A DNA stretch of 64,000 bases from Anagrus nilaparvatae (GCA_022575985.1 JAKSXM010000007.1:33296501-33360500), one strand, 5' to 3'; shown: positions 46,590-57,260, numbered from the stretch's first letter. The notes: generated by a model not told the origin, from the sequence alone. A program made the numbers and translations.

Positions 46590-48180
46590 GATGCGTAACT
46601 AATGTTTTTTAATTATTAATACTGTCATATGCAATTAATAAAAATAATATTATTATTAACATCATTATTAGTATTAGTAATATTATTATTATTATAAATA
46701 TTCTTAAAATATATAATTATAAATAGCATAAAATTATAATCAAATTTTGTGTTATCATAAATATTATACAAATTTTATAAAAATAAGCTCTCTCTTTAAC
46801 TCGCGTATAAAAATTGTTTTTGTTAAATACATTTAAAAAATCTTTCAATCTTAAAATAAAAATTATTAATTAAAAATAATATTTTAAAATTATACTTGAT
46901 GCGAAAAAATTTATTTAACTTCTTTTAAAAGTGCAACTTAATAATTTAATATTATTATATTATATTTAAATTTTTTTTATTTGAATATGAAGTTGTTATA
47001 ATATTTAAATTTCTTTTTTAAAATTGATCGTAATAATATAACTGTATTGTGATGTACTGTCATGTGTTAAAAAGAGATAGAGATGTTCAAACTTTTCTTC
47101 TACGCTAAATTTTTTTTTCTTTTAAAGCAGTAATATTTTAATAGTCTTGATTTGTACAAATACTGATACACAAATTAAAATTAATTTAAAAACTTAATGA
47201 TAGAAATATCTCTGTAATCTACAAGTCATTCGAGGAAATAAAGTTCGTAGTCTTGCTTGTGCATAAAAAAGCAATCGATGCACTTCTGCACTTTATTTCC
47301 TTCGGTATTTTTTTTACATGAGATTTTTCTATTTTTTTATTTTCTTTTTCTTAATTAATTTATTTTTAATTAACTTCTGTTAATTAATTTAAGCTTAAAA
47401 TAAAGTTAATTTTAGTGTATTATAAAAAAAAAAGAAAGGAAAAAATTTTTTTTATTATCACTGGCTATATCTCTGTCTCTTGACTTTTATATTACAAAGA
47501 ATTAATTCAATTGATGTTACCTAGGTACTCAACTTGGACCTGGCTTCTTGATGATTCAAACTCTTGTCAGTTCAAGGAATTACTTCTCGCGTAGCAGTAC
47601 AAGGTTAATTTTTGTAATTTTTTCCTCTGGAATTTTCATCGTCTCAGCTATTTTGAATTGGTGGACTCCTTCAGGCCTTGACTTCTCAACGAGCAGTGTA
47701 TTTACATATCAATCTTTTATTTTAATATATTCAAATATTAATTCATTGTAAATTTTATCAAGGAGCATTGTTCTTTTTTGAATTACTAATTTTGGATACT
47801 TAATTATTACTCTTTTGTTCTTTTTAGTATTTAACCTTTATATTTTATTAACTTTATATTTTTCTTGAATTGGTAGTTCAAATATTGCTGTTTTATGTCT
47901 TTCAAACATAGCTAATATAAATTAATTTTTAAAATAGCATTTTGCTTCACAAAATTTAAAAAATTTATTTTTAATGTTAACATTCTTGTATCGAAAGGAT
48001 ATTTGCATTTTCGTTACAAATTTCTTCTTAAATTCTTTAAAATTTTTTATTTCTTTTGGATATGCTAACTTACTGGTAGATTAACATACTAATTATATTT
48101 AACGTTAGCTTTTTATGTAAAATTTGTAACCAAAAGCAAATATACTTTCAATTTTATAATTACTCTTTGGAGTTAGTCTT
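46590..48180. other. AT-rich DNA upstream of the BEL/Pao remnant
   Basis: This is where a 5' LTR and leader of the BEL/Pao element would lie. No LTR boundary could be set and no second copy exists in the window for comparison. A C-richer patch at 47520-47690 carries an 67-codon open frame of unknown meaning. Confidence 0.35.
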
Positions 48181-48185
48181 AGGCC

Positions 48186-49591
48186 ATGGCTTCCATCATC
48201 TTGCAACAGGTTAACTTAATACCTAGAATTAAGAATGCTTATATCAATTATAAAAATGAGGGTGATAACATGTGCGTATCATCTAAAGTTAGGATGGAGA
48301 CCTTAAGAAACAATTGGGTTAAAAAAAATTTGAATCCCAAGATGCCCAATTGTATGATCAACCTAATTATAATAAACTAGTAGAAGAACAACCTTATTTT
48401 AAGGATTCTTCCAACTTTATCTAGATTCACACCCACATACTTCCCTTAATTCTACAGCTATTGAAACTCATGCCTTTAACATTAGAAATACTAGCAATAA
48501 AGATAATCAGAGACTACCTAGAATTAACTTACCTGAATTTTCCGGTGAATATAAGGATTGGGAATCGTTTCGCGACGTATTCCAGTAGTTGGTAATTGTC
48601 AAACACAATGTTCCTGACGTCAACAAATTGAGGCATCTTAGAACATGTCTCAAGGGTGACGCCTAGGACCTTGTCAAGTCATATACGATAACCTCGAAAA
48701 ATTCTACTGTCATTTGAAAAAAATTTGTTGATAAATATGAAAATAAAAAAAGGCTTGTTAATTCTCATATGTCCTCATTATTTTCTATAAAGTCAAAGTT
48801 CAAATCTAGTTCTTCTGAATTAAAAAGAATACTATTTAGTTTGAATACTCCTTTATCTGCTCTTAAAACTTTAAAAAGACCAGTCGATAAATGGGATGAT
48901 TGGCTTGTTTTTCACGCAGTTTCTCTGCTAGATAATGACATGAAAAAGCAATGGGAAAATTTCTTTATTAACTTTTCATTAACTTCCCAAATAATTGGTA
49001 ATGAAGCATCGCTACTAAAGTCTCTTTATTAACTTTTCATTAACTTCCCAAACAATTGGTAATGAAGCATCGCTACTAAAGTCTTCTGACCCTCCGTTTG
49101 CTCAATTAATTTCCTTTATAGAATCCCAAATCAGCGTTCTAGAATCCTTGGAAGAAAATAGCTCTAAAATAAACTTAAATGAAAAATCAAATACCAATAA
49201 TTTTAATTCTTTTAAAAACTCAAATGTTAATGCAAATCCTGCAAAGGTATTTCATACTCAAGCTAAGCCTTCTAAGCAACAATGCCCTCTGTGCAAGGGT
49301 GAGCATTTAATTTTCACTTGTAATGAATATAAAAAAATGGCAGTTGAAAAAAGATATGATTGCGTAAAAAAGCTTAAATATTGCACTCATTGCCTGGGAA
49401 ATCATTCTTTTTTTAGATGCCCTTCTAAAAAACGTTGTAATGTATGCAAGGGAAAACATCATACAACCTTGCATAATGAAAAACTAGTTAAAGCTAAAAC
49501 TAATGATTCTAGACCTGATTCAGGATACTCAAATAAAAACAAAAATTTAAATACCTCTGAAGCTGCAACAGCTTCATCAACTAACTTATGA
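48186..49591 (+). pseudogene. BEL/Pao retrotransposon gag remnant
   Basis: It encodes the capsid-like protein of a BEL/Pao LTR retrotransposon, which would package the element RNA. The start MASIILQQVN at 48186 is followed by the conserved block LPRINLPEFSGEYKDWESFR (48514-48573), then NVPDVNKLRHLRTCLKGDA in a frame broken by TAG stops (48586 and about 48663). The C-terminal part (49148-49591) carries CCHC knuckles: CPLCKGEHLIFTC, CTHCLGNHSFFRC and CNVCKGKHHTTLH. This domain order and the LPEFSG..W..F block are typical of BEL/Pao gag. A 61-bp tandem duplication at 48963-49085 shifts the frame. Confidence 0.85.
48963..49085 (+). repeat. 61-bp tandem duplication inside gag
   Basis: CTTTATTAACTTTTCATTAA begins at 48963 and again at 49024, and the following 40 bp repeat with one base difference (ATAATTGG against ACAATTGG). 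Since 61 is not a multiple of 3, the duplication breaks the gag frame and introduces the stop at about 49030. It arose after the element stopped being constrained. Confidence 0.9.
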
Positions 49592-49930
49592 AATCTCTCT
49601 GTTAACTTCTCTGAAAACCCCTGTGAAGTTCTGCTGTCCACTGCAATCGTTAAAGTTGTTAACGAAGATGGTTTTGAATTCCTGGCAAGAGCACTCATTG
49701 ATAATTGCTCTCAAGCATCCTTTATCAGCGAATCGTTATTCAGGAGATTAAAGTTAAACTTTATGCCTCTTAATATGCCAGTATTAGGTATAGGTGTCGT
49801 TAAAAATTACACTTGTAAAAAATTAGTCAAACTACATATTCAACCTCACTTTGTTTCGGACTTTTCAATTGAAGTTCTAGCCTTCGTTATTTCAAAAGTA
49901 TCCTCGTACTGACCAACAGCCAGTAAAAGA
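49592..49930 (+). pseudogene. BEL/Pao aspartic protease remnant
   Basis: A frame downstream of the knuckles reads EFLARALIDNCSQASFISES, then RRLKL, MPVLGIGVVKNYTCKK and FVISKVSS. The block ALID..SQASFIS is the retropepsin active-site region of BEL/Pao elements. The expected small residue and glycine after the catalytic D are replaced here (DNCSQ), so the protease would not work even if expressed. It lies between gag and reverse transcriptase, as expected. Confidence 0.75.
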
Positions 49931-50440
49931 TGTAAAGTCATATCTCTGGTCTGTTATTAGCTGATCCGAATTTTGAAAAGAGAGGTCAATCGAAATTTTA
50001 CTTGGTGCCTCTATCCACGCTTCTATTATTAAGGAAAAAATTAGAAGAGATTAGGCTGGATCATTTCAGGTAGTTCAGGCATTGGGTCTGCTTCTGACAT
50101 ATAGGTGATTTCAGACGCCAAATCTATTCTTCCTTTCGATTTAGAGCATTTTTGGAGACAAGAGGAATCTTCGATGAGCCCTTAAAATTGCTCAATCCGG
50201 ATGAGCAAGATTGCGAAGACCATTTTCTCAGAACTTATTCTAGAAACCCCGAAAAACAGGTCATATTGTTGATTTTATTTTATATTATTTTCTTCCCCAT
50301 CATGGCATTCTCAGAAAAAATTCTTTAACACCTAAACTTCGAACAGTGTTCAATGGTTCAGCCAATGATTACGATGGTATATCATTAAATAGCCTCTTGC
50401 ATACAGGGCCAAATTTATTGCCAGACTTGGCTGAATCATT
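49931..50440 (+). pseudogene. BEL/Pao linker and start of reverse transcriptase, frame-broken
   Basis: Scattered blocks in changing frames include FDEPLKLLNPDEQDCEDHFL (about 50168) and the TPKLRTVFNGSA-type segment near 50330, matching the linker and fingers region of BEL/Pao polymerase. Many indels are present. Confidence 0.6.
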
Positions 50441-50442
50441 GG

Positions 50443-51081
50443 ATGAAGTACCAATATGTTTTTGTCATTGATATCAAGCAGATGTACCGTCAAATCCTCA
50501 TTCACCCAGAGGATCGTAAATATCAACAGATTCTATGGCGTGAAAATAGCAGTGATAAGTTACAGGCTTATTCACGAAATACTGTTACTTATGGGGTTGT
50601 TAGTAGTCCTTATCATGCTATTAGAGTCACTAGGCAGTTAGCTATTGATGAAGGCGATAAATATCCTCTTGGCTCAGAAGTTCTAAATTCTGAAACTTAT
50701 ATGGATGACACCCTTTCGGGAGGCTATTCTTTGCCAGAAGCTCTTGAAAAACAGCAGCAACTCATTAATATTTGCAAATGTGCTGGATTTGATCTTCATA
50801 AATGGATGTCTAACAATAATGCATTATTAAATTTTCCTGAGGATGTTAAAGCTGGTGCCAATGCATCTAACTCCTATTTTTCGTTATTAGGCCTTAATTG
50901 GAATCCTAAGGAAGATTATTTTACGTTCAATATCGAGCTCGACCAATTTGAAAAAGACATTACTAAGAGAAATGTATTGTCCAGTATTTCCAAGTTGTTT
51001 GACCCATTGGGGTATATGTCTCCGGTTTTGATAACAGGTAAAGCATTTATGCAAAAGTTATGGATTAAAAAAGTAAAATGA
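50443..51081 (+). pseudogene. BEL/Pao reverse transcriptase
   Basis: This copies element RNA into DNA. A 212-codon open stretch carries FVIDIKQMYRQILIHPEDRK (about 50460), FGVVSSPYHAIR-like TYGVVSSPYHA, the catalytic YMDD at 50698-50709 followed by TLSGG, and HKWMSNN, with the C-terminal SISKLFDPLGYMSPV block (about 50980). YMDDTLSGG and LFDPLG are specific to BEL/Pao polymerases. The fingers domain lies upstream in broken frames and a TGA follows at 51079-51081. The call is the most certain part of this element. Confidence 0.92.
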
Positions 51082-51440
51082 GATGATAAACTGACAATTT
51101 CTCTTAAAGGTGAATTTTTAAGCTGGTATCAAGCGCTAATTGCTATTAATTCAATTCGTATTCCTCGTTGGCTAGGTTTCGTGCCTGACGCTAAATATGA
51201 GATTTTTGGCTTCTGTGATGCTTTTCAGATAGCATATGCAGCATGCGTTTACTTAAAAATAACGTTTCAAAATAAAACTGAAATTCTGCTACAGGCTAAA
51301 TCCAAAGTCTCTCCTATAAAGCCTATTCACTCAATCCCTAAATTAGAGCTTTGCTCAGCATTACTATTAGCAAGATTGACTGTCAAGTTACTAAGAGCTT
51401 TGGATTTACCCTCTTCTGAAATTTTCTGATGTCAAATTTA
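51082..51440 (+). pseudogene. BEL/Pao connection and RNase H, truncated
   Basis: After the stop, the same protein continues with IPRWLGF and then, at 51181-51429, FGFCDAFQIAYAACVYLK and HSIPKLELCSALLLARL. These match the BEL/Pao RNase H start (FxDAS..AYxA..Y) and the 'IPRLEL.AALLLARL' block. The sequence ends at an abrupt junction at about 51430, next to a palindromic element. Neither RNase H end nor integrase is found on the other side, so the element is 3' truncated. Confidence 0.85.
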
Positions 51441-51877
51441 TAAAAAAAGTTTTTTGATGATATGTATATGTTAGCGTGAAAGTATATAATTCCGGGATTA
51501 TATATAATCCCTAGTGGTTATATATAACCCCGATAGCTTTTAGTGGATGTGAATAATTCAAAATAAATCATTCTAAATTATATACATTCCCTAGTGATTA
51601 TATATAATCCCGTACCATTCTATCGAATTATATAAATTCACGGGGACTTACCCGTGGATGTATAAAATAAAATTAATTATTCAAATTCCCGTACACATGC
51701 ATCACAGTGAATGTAAATAAAATAAAAAATGAGTTAAATTATGATAAAAAAAAGTAAATATTTATTATTTAAAAATAAAAGGCTTTTTTTTAGTCAATTT
51801 TAACATATTCTTAAAAATTTTTTAAAGATATTTTTAGTCAATTTTAACATATTTTTATAAATTTTTTAAAGATTTTT

Positions 51878-52927
51878 TTATTTATTACAGCATGTATTGC
51901 TATGATGGCACCTTGATGTACACAACCTACCATTTTTTTTACACTTACATCTGTTATTTATACACCTGGAGGTACAATTGCACTTTTGCATGCCTTGACC
52001 ACTTCCATTGCTCTGTTGGGTTGCAACTTTTCTTACAGATGTAACTTGATCTGGAACTTGGTTTATATCTAAAAGTGTCTCAGGGCAAAGCGAAAACTCT
52101 TTTCCAGAATCACTTTGTAAAATACAAGGAGAACCCAAGATTGAAAAGACATCGTGTAGCTGAAATAATTAAAAAAAAAGAATTTTAAATTATAGCTATA
52201 ACAAGCATTTTAAAATGTTAAAAAAAAAATTATTATTTACCTCTTCAGCTACAAGTTCCGTAGTTTTTCTTTCTAAAGGACGCAGGATTACAAATTTTGT
52301 CAAGTGATCTTGATAAACAAATATAAACCTGTATTCACCATCTGGTTGTGATTGGAAATCTATTAAATCAACATGACATCTAGAGTTCATGTGTGGAGAA
52401 AGAATTGGATTAACGACAACTCCTTTTCTTGCGCACCCCTTTTTTTGTTGACAAACTTCACAATAGCTTAAGAATATTCGTATGTGATCATATGTTATAT
52501 TTTTATATTGTCTTTTTATCTCTTTAATCATGCGATCGCGTCCACCATGACCAATATTTTTATGTATTTGAAATAATGTATCAAAAAGTTCTTCTGCTGA
52601 ACAATAATACTTTATACTTTGATTTTTTTCAGAAATAGGCAATATTAATTTTTCAATGCCATTCACATTCAGAACGTCATAATGCTGAAGTAAATAATAG
52701 TCATTTGGATGCTTTTTGTAGCCAACAAATTTACAACGTTTTATTTTTTCAATTAGTTCATTAATTTTTATTTTTGTTAAAAAATAACTATTTTTTCTAT
52801 CATTATTATATAATTCATTTATTTTATCATCAAATCGTTGCTTGAAAACTTTTTTCTTTTCGTCACTAAATTCAACATTTTCCTTATTCATATTCATATT
52901 TTTTAACACACGTAAATAATTAAACAA
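51878..52927 (-). CDS. Ginger integrase-like protein, two exons, catalytic region deleted
   Basis: The integrase would cut and join the transposon ends. Exon 1 (52927-52241) gives residues 1-229, with start MFNYLRVLKN. It holds an H2C2 zinc-binding domain (H122, H127, C156, C159) and the start of the rve core, with the first aspartate in HVDLIDF (D187) and YQDHLTKF. An intron of 81 bp (52240-52160, GTAAAT...TTTCAG) joins in frame to exon 2 (52159-51878), which continues GSPCILQSDSGKEF (second aspartate, D246). The D-35-E segment is missing. After GKEF the chain passes to SVRKVATQQSNGSGQGM and a cysteine-rich tail, CNCTSRCINNRCKCKKNGRLC with a following CHHSNTCC. That tail is found on Ginger/KRBA2-like proteins. 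About 322 residues against an expected 450-500, so it is a deletion derivative, probably inactive. Confidence 0.85.
52160..52240 (-). other. Predicted intron in the Ginger gene
   Basis: On the minus strand it starts GTAAATAATAA directly after GAAGAG and ends TTTAATTATTTCAG, with 5' and 3' consensus sites and a pyrimidine-rich end. Both sides are in phase 0 and the joined protein restores the rve core order (ELVAEE then LHDVFSILGSP). Not tested by transcript data. Confidence 0.75.
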
Positions 52928-53970
52928 ATTAAAATTTACAAATTAAAATTTCTTTGCCAGCGTCCAAAGATAAACTAAACTTTTATATTTATTCAAAACT
53001 ATACAATATTATAATTATATAATTTAAAATCAAAACAATGTATAAACCTATCTATTTGTTTACAAATTTAAAAATAATAAATAAAAATTTTGAGCGTCGA
53101 TACTTTTATTCAAAATAATGTTAAATAACTAAATTAAATAATTCAGATTATATTATTTACTTTCACGGCCTTGAAAATTGAATTATTTAAATTCACGGGT
53201 GCCTACCTGTGATTATATATGAACCCTAGGGAAAGTAAATAATTCAACTTTATTTTACTTTCTTATTTAAACTCACGGCTCACGATTGTGATTATATATA
53301 ACCACTAGGGATTATATATAACACCGAATTATATACTTTCACGCTAACATATACATAAAAATATGCTGAAACAACCATAATTAACCTAAAAATTTTATCT
53401 AAGCTGTATGTGTCTACTATTGTAGGTGTGTTAGTGGAATATTCGAAAAAACTTAAAAATTAAAAAAAAAATCAGAGTTTTATTAATTTTTCGGATTTTT
53501 TACTTCCTAAAACGCACAAAAAAAGTATATATGGGTTTTTGCATGTACCTTGGTCTTATCCTACATCTGTGTATTTTTGTGTCTGTATGTGAGCGTGTGT
53601 AAAATTGAATTTTCGCATTTTTAGTAGATTTTTTAAAATTTAATCATAAAGATATTAAATAATGAAATGTTTAACTTGTTTATAGATGACAAAACTATAT
53701 AGCCACAAAAATACACAGATGTAGGATAAGACCAAGGTAGATGCAAAAAACCCATATATACTTTATTTGTGCGTTTTAGGAAGTAAAAAACCCGAAAAAT
53801 TAATAAAACTCTGATTTTTGTTTTAATTTTTAAGTTTTTTCGAATATTCCACTAACACACCTACAATAGTAGACACATACAGCTTAGATAAAATTTTTAG
53901 GTTAATTATGGTTGTTTCAGCATATTTTTATGTATGTATATCATCAAAAAACTTTTTTTTTATAAAGACA

Positions 53971-54690
53971 TTTTGATTATCCCATTTTTTAGTGCCAAAT
54001 TTTAAAAAATTTTTCCTGATTTCCCACGTCTAAAAAAATTTTCAAACATTTTTTTTTCAAAAAAAGCGGTATCCTATCGTTTAATATATATGAAAACCTA
54101 TAAATTCCATTTTTTAAATTTTATTTTCAGTCAAAATTACGCTGAAGCCGAATTTTGTTCCCTTTTGACTTTTTCTAGCCCACTGTGCTATGTCTCCCAC
54201 AGACTATTCTTTTTATTTTAACACCTCATGATGAAACACAGAAAAGGCTTCAACGACACGTTCACTGAATGTGATAGTTTATGTAAACCATGATCACTAT
54301 TTTTTTTTTTTTTTTTGATTTTTATTCAATTATTTTTTTTAAATCCATTTTATTTGTATAATTAGAAAAATTTCTTTTTCAAAAATAAACTCACTTTACA
54401 ATTTTCACTAAAGCCACGAGTTCAAAGGCACAAAAATGTTTTATAGTTTTTATATTAATTTTGATAAAAAAGGAAATTAAACTAAATAAAAAAGTTGAAG
54501 TAAATAAGGTTTAATAATAACACTTATATATAAGTTTATTATATATTTAAATATATATAAGTAATTTATTATAAAAAGTCTTAGTTGAATAGAGCAATAT
54601 AAGCGTGTCCTTTGTATTATTTTTATATCCAGAAAGAGTGGTGTGTTATAAGTATAAAATAAGTATAATTTAAATGAAGATTTATGATAT
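53971..54690. other. AT-rich DNA, no gene recognised
   Basis: Includes poly-T at 54300-54318 and, at 54648-54690, a stretch (GTTATAAGTATAAAATAAGT) repeated at 61632-61680. Confidence 0.35.
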
Positions 54691-54691
54691 A

Positions 54692-55280
54692 TCTCTATAT
54701 ATTATAAGGTTATAACCGCTGCCACCGCTGTCGAATGAGACTTTTAGGCCATTCTGACACTTTTGGGCCAAAATGGAACTTTTAGGCCAATCTGACACTT
54801 TTGGTCCATCCTGACTTTTTTGGGACAATATGGTACTTTTGGGCCAATCTGACACTTTTGGTTCAATGTGGTACGTTTGCGCCATATTGGTACTTTTGGG
54901 TCAAAATGAACCTTATGGGATAAACTGGAACGTTTGGGCCAAACTGGACCTTTTGTGCCAAAGCGGTTCTTTTGGCCTTAACTATGGATGTTTTATAAGA
55001 CCCCTTACCTAAAATAGTCATTTTGGGCCGAAGTGAACCTTCTAGTCTAAACAATCGCTGTTTTATAAAAACTCTTACCCGAAATGTTCTTTTTGGACCA
55101 AACTGGATCCCTTAGACGTTGCTGTTGTATTAAATCTCTTACCCAATGTGGTCTTTTTGGGAAAAAGTTGTTCTTTTTTAGCCAAAATAGTCCTTTTAGG
55201 CGAAAATGGTATTTTTTTCCTAATCAGCCGTTATTGCATAAGACCTCTTACCCAAAATGGTTTTTCTTTCGCATGAGACC
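54692..55280 (+). mobile_element. Helitron-type 5' end with 19-bp array (incomplete)
   Basis: It begins TCTCTATATATTATAAGGTT and ATAACCGCTGCCACCGCTGT, almost identical to the start of the complete Helitron at 56077. A diverged array of about 19-bp units (ACTTTTGGGCCAATCTGAC) follows to about 54970. Longer diverged units ending 'TTTTATAAGACCYCTTACCC' follow (near 54990, 55065, 55130 and 55240). No CTAG hairpin end was found on this side, so the element is 3' truncated or rearranged. Confidence 0.6.
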
Positions 55281-55469
55281 TAACCCAATTCTTGCAAAAA
55301 TTCAACAATGCAGTTACACTATTATTTTCATTATTGTAAATTAAATAAAGCGGCAACAAAAGTAAAAATAATAGAAATAGAAATATGTATCTTTTGCAAC
55401 TACTAAGAGAAAAATAACTTTTAAACATAACCGAAATCGATGTTCATGATTACATTATTTAAATAAATT

Positions 55470-56060
55470 AGTTTATTTCTTTGTTTGTTTGTCTGTACCC
55501 TAATGGCTCAAAAACCGCCCAACCAATTGACATGAAAACTGTGTCAAAATAAAGAAAAACAATCTGCGGGTGACATAGGCTAAATAGTTTTGCAACTCAG
55601 ATATCGTACTTTTAAAGATATTCAATTTTAATATTTATGGAAAAAATTTTTTGAAAATTTTGTTAAAAAGTGAAATATCTAAAAAATATGGAAAAATTTT
55701 ATGATAAGATTTGGTATTATTTGATTCGGCACTAATTTATACGCCCTCAGTTAAATTTTTGTTTAAAGCGGAGGTATCTTTAAAAATTAGCAACATTTTT
55801 TATATCTCTTAATACTATATCTTATTACTATATATATCTAAAAATTTATTTGTCTGTCTGTCTGTCGGGATTGGGCATAGCCCCTCCAATATCTTTTTAA
55901 ATATGGTACTGTAATCCATAATTATAAATTTACTGGAGACTTCGCTGGAGACAGAACTAGGCTTCTTTGAATACTCTGAATGTGTTTGCATAATTATAGG
56001 TATATTTGCAGTGAAAAATGATTTTTTCATGCAACAGAAACTGAAGCAAATGCGAGACCT
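55470..56060 (-). repeat. Dispersed repeat family, minus-strand copy
   Basis: The segment holds, in reverse, the phrases found near the window end: a CCCGCAGATTGTTTTTCTTT-like box, TTTTGACACAGTTTTCATGT, and GGTTGGGCGGTTTTTGAG. The part 55860-56060 in reverse complement matches 62700-62870 (ACTATGCAAACACATTCAGA, then GCCTAGTTCTGTC and TATTGGAG.GGCTATG). Several modules of one element family, possibly Helitron internal sequence, are therefore shared. Confidence 0.6.
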
Positions 56061-56076
56061 CTTAACTATGCTATTA

Positions 56077-56651
56077 TCTCTATATATTATAAAGTTATAA
56101 CCGCCGCCGACGCCGCTGTCGTATGAGCCCTTTGTGCCAATGGACCTTTTGTGCCAAAATGGACCTTTTGTGCCAAAATGGACCTGTTGTGACAAAATGG
56201 ACCTTTTGGGCCAAATTGGACCTTTTGTGCCAAAATGAACCTTTTGTGCCAAAATGAGCCATTTGTGCCCAAATGAGTCTTTTGTGCCAAAATGGACCTT
56301 TTGTGCCCAAATAAGCCTTTTGTGCCAAAATGGACCTTTTGTGACAAAATGGACCTTTTGGGCCAAATTGGACCTTTTGTGCCAAAATGAACCTTTTGTG
56401 CCAAAATGAGCCATTTGTGCCCAAATGAGCCTTTTGTGCCAAAATGGACCTTTTGTGCCCATTAATGTTTGGAATAATTGGATAATATGAACCTACTATA
56501 AACTAATTTAATTTTAAACCAAAGTGATATGATTTTGTTCAAATGATGTATTTAAGTAAAAAACATATTCCAAAAGGATAATATATTTAAAAAACTGTTC
56601 GCGCTCTACGGGGGTTGGCGCGCGGAGCGCGCAGGGGGCGGAGCCCCCTAG
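56077..56651 (+). mobile_element. Complete short non-autonomous Helitron (575 bp)
   Basis: The 5' end TCTCTATATATTATAAAG follows A56076. The 3' end is a GCGCGC hairpin, GGGGGCGGAGCCCCC and CTAG at 56648-56651, followed by T. These are the TC start, the CTRR end, the subterminal hairpin and the A/T target of Helitrons. The body is mainly an 18-copy minisatellite of 19 bp (56117-56460). No protein is encoded, so transposition would need a Rep/helicase in trans, such as an intact relative of the one at 28624-29612. Confidence 0.8.
56117..56460. repeat. 19-bp minisatellite, about 18 copies
   Basis: The unit is CCTTTTGTGCCAAAATGGA. A longer higher-order pattern is visible because the block containing GACAAAATGG and GGGCCAAATTGG occurs twice (56190 and 56340). 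No unit contains a stop codon in any minus-strand register, so all three minus-strand frames stay open with a 19-residue period (three units). The predicted proteins are products of repeat arithmetic and not evidence for genes. Confidence 0.9.
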
Positions 56652-56940
56652 TATATATATATATGTAGACATTTGAATTAAGACATAAGTCTTATACATA
56701 ACATGCAATGTATAAATAAAGATTTGTTAAATAAATAAATGTTTACTCATTATTTAATAATTAAATAATTATATAAAATGACAAATATAACATGGCGCTG
56801 CGGCATACGAATTAGTGTGTGGTAGAACATAAAAATAAATAAAAGTTAATAATGTGAAATAAAATAGCATGAGAACTGGGCGTGGCCTACAAAATAAGAA
56901 GATAGTGCAGTGTACATGGAAATTATAAAAGTTATAAAAT

Positions 56941-57260
56941 ATGGCAGAAAATATAAATAAAAAGGTAATGGGCTTAAAACCCTCTGAATTAGAAAACCTC
57001 AATGCTGAAGGGTTCACAAAATGGAAGCAAAGATATAAGACTTAGGATATAAGAATTAGCGGAAAAAGCCAAACAATTTGAAGCACCAGCAATAGAAGTG
57101 AGAGTAAGTAAAATATAATAGGTAAGAAAGAAATGTACCACAACAGCAGACAACGAAGAAAATATGTCAAAGATGTGAATACAGCCATTCATTTGGAAAA
57201 TGTCCGGCATTTGGGAAGAGATGTGTCACAAATGTAGTAAAATTTAGCACTGTATGTAAA
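56941..57260 (+). pseudogene. Gypsy gag remnant with zinc knuckle
   Basis: A start at 56941 reads MAENINKKVMGLKPSELEN..., then a TAG after 34 codons (57043-57045). Further on, a CCHC knuckle CQRCEYSHSFGKC is encoded at 57165-57203, with a second one (KRCHKC) broken by a one-base shift. Position before the protease, and the knuckle, identify it as gag of the Gypsy element that follows. The middle of gag appears deleted. Upstream, 56652-56940 holds no LTR. Confidence 0.75.

Larger units (their letters stand above)
51469..53349. mobile_element. Ginger-type DNA transposon, internally deleted (1,881 bp)
   Basis: The terminal inverted repeats start TGTTAGCGTGAAAGTATATA at both ends. A 4-bp duplication, TATA, flanks it (51465-51468 and 53350-53353). 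Removing the insert and one TATA leaves the host palindrome symmetric, so the boundaries are exact. Ginger elements are cut-and-paste transposons that use a retrotransposon-like integrase and have termini of the form TGTNR. TGTTA fits, as does the encoded integrase on the minus strand. Subterminal regions carry repeated ATTATATATAAYCCC words in both orientations (51500-51620 and 53210-53330). Confidence 0.85.
51438..53970. mobile_element. Palindromic element split by a Ginger insertion
   Basis: The left end (about 51438-51468, containing AAAAAAGTTTTTTGATGATA) is the inverse of the right end (53935-53970). Beyond the Ginger insertion, 53354-53600 pairs with 53690-53945 (for example CTGAAACAACCATAATTAAC against GTTAATTATGGTTGTTTCAG). 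Without the insert the element would be about 650 bp of near-perfect hairpin with a short unpaired centre at about 53600-53690. No protein is encoded. Arm symmetry across the Ginger junction confirms that it is one earlier element. Confidence 0.75.

Noticed and set aside
49459..49698. Minus-strand open frame across the gag/protease junction
   Set aside because: It is the antisense shadow of the plus-strand BEL/Pao gag and protease coding sequence.
55815..56462. Three overlapping minus-strand proteins of 105-215 codons (HKRSILAQKVHFGTKGPF-like)
   Set aside because: All three registers of a stop-free 19-bp array are open. This is expected arithmetic and no family similarity supports a gene.
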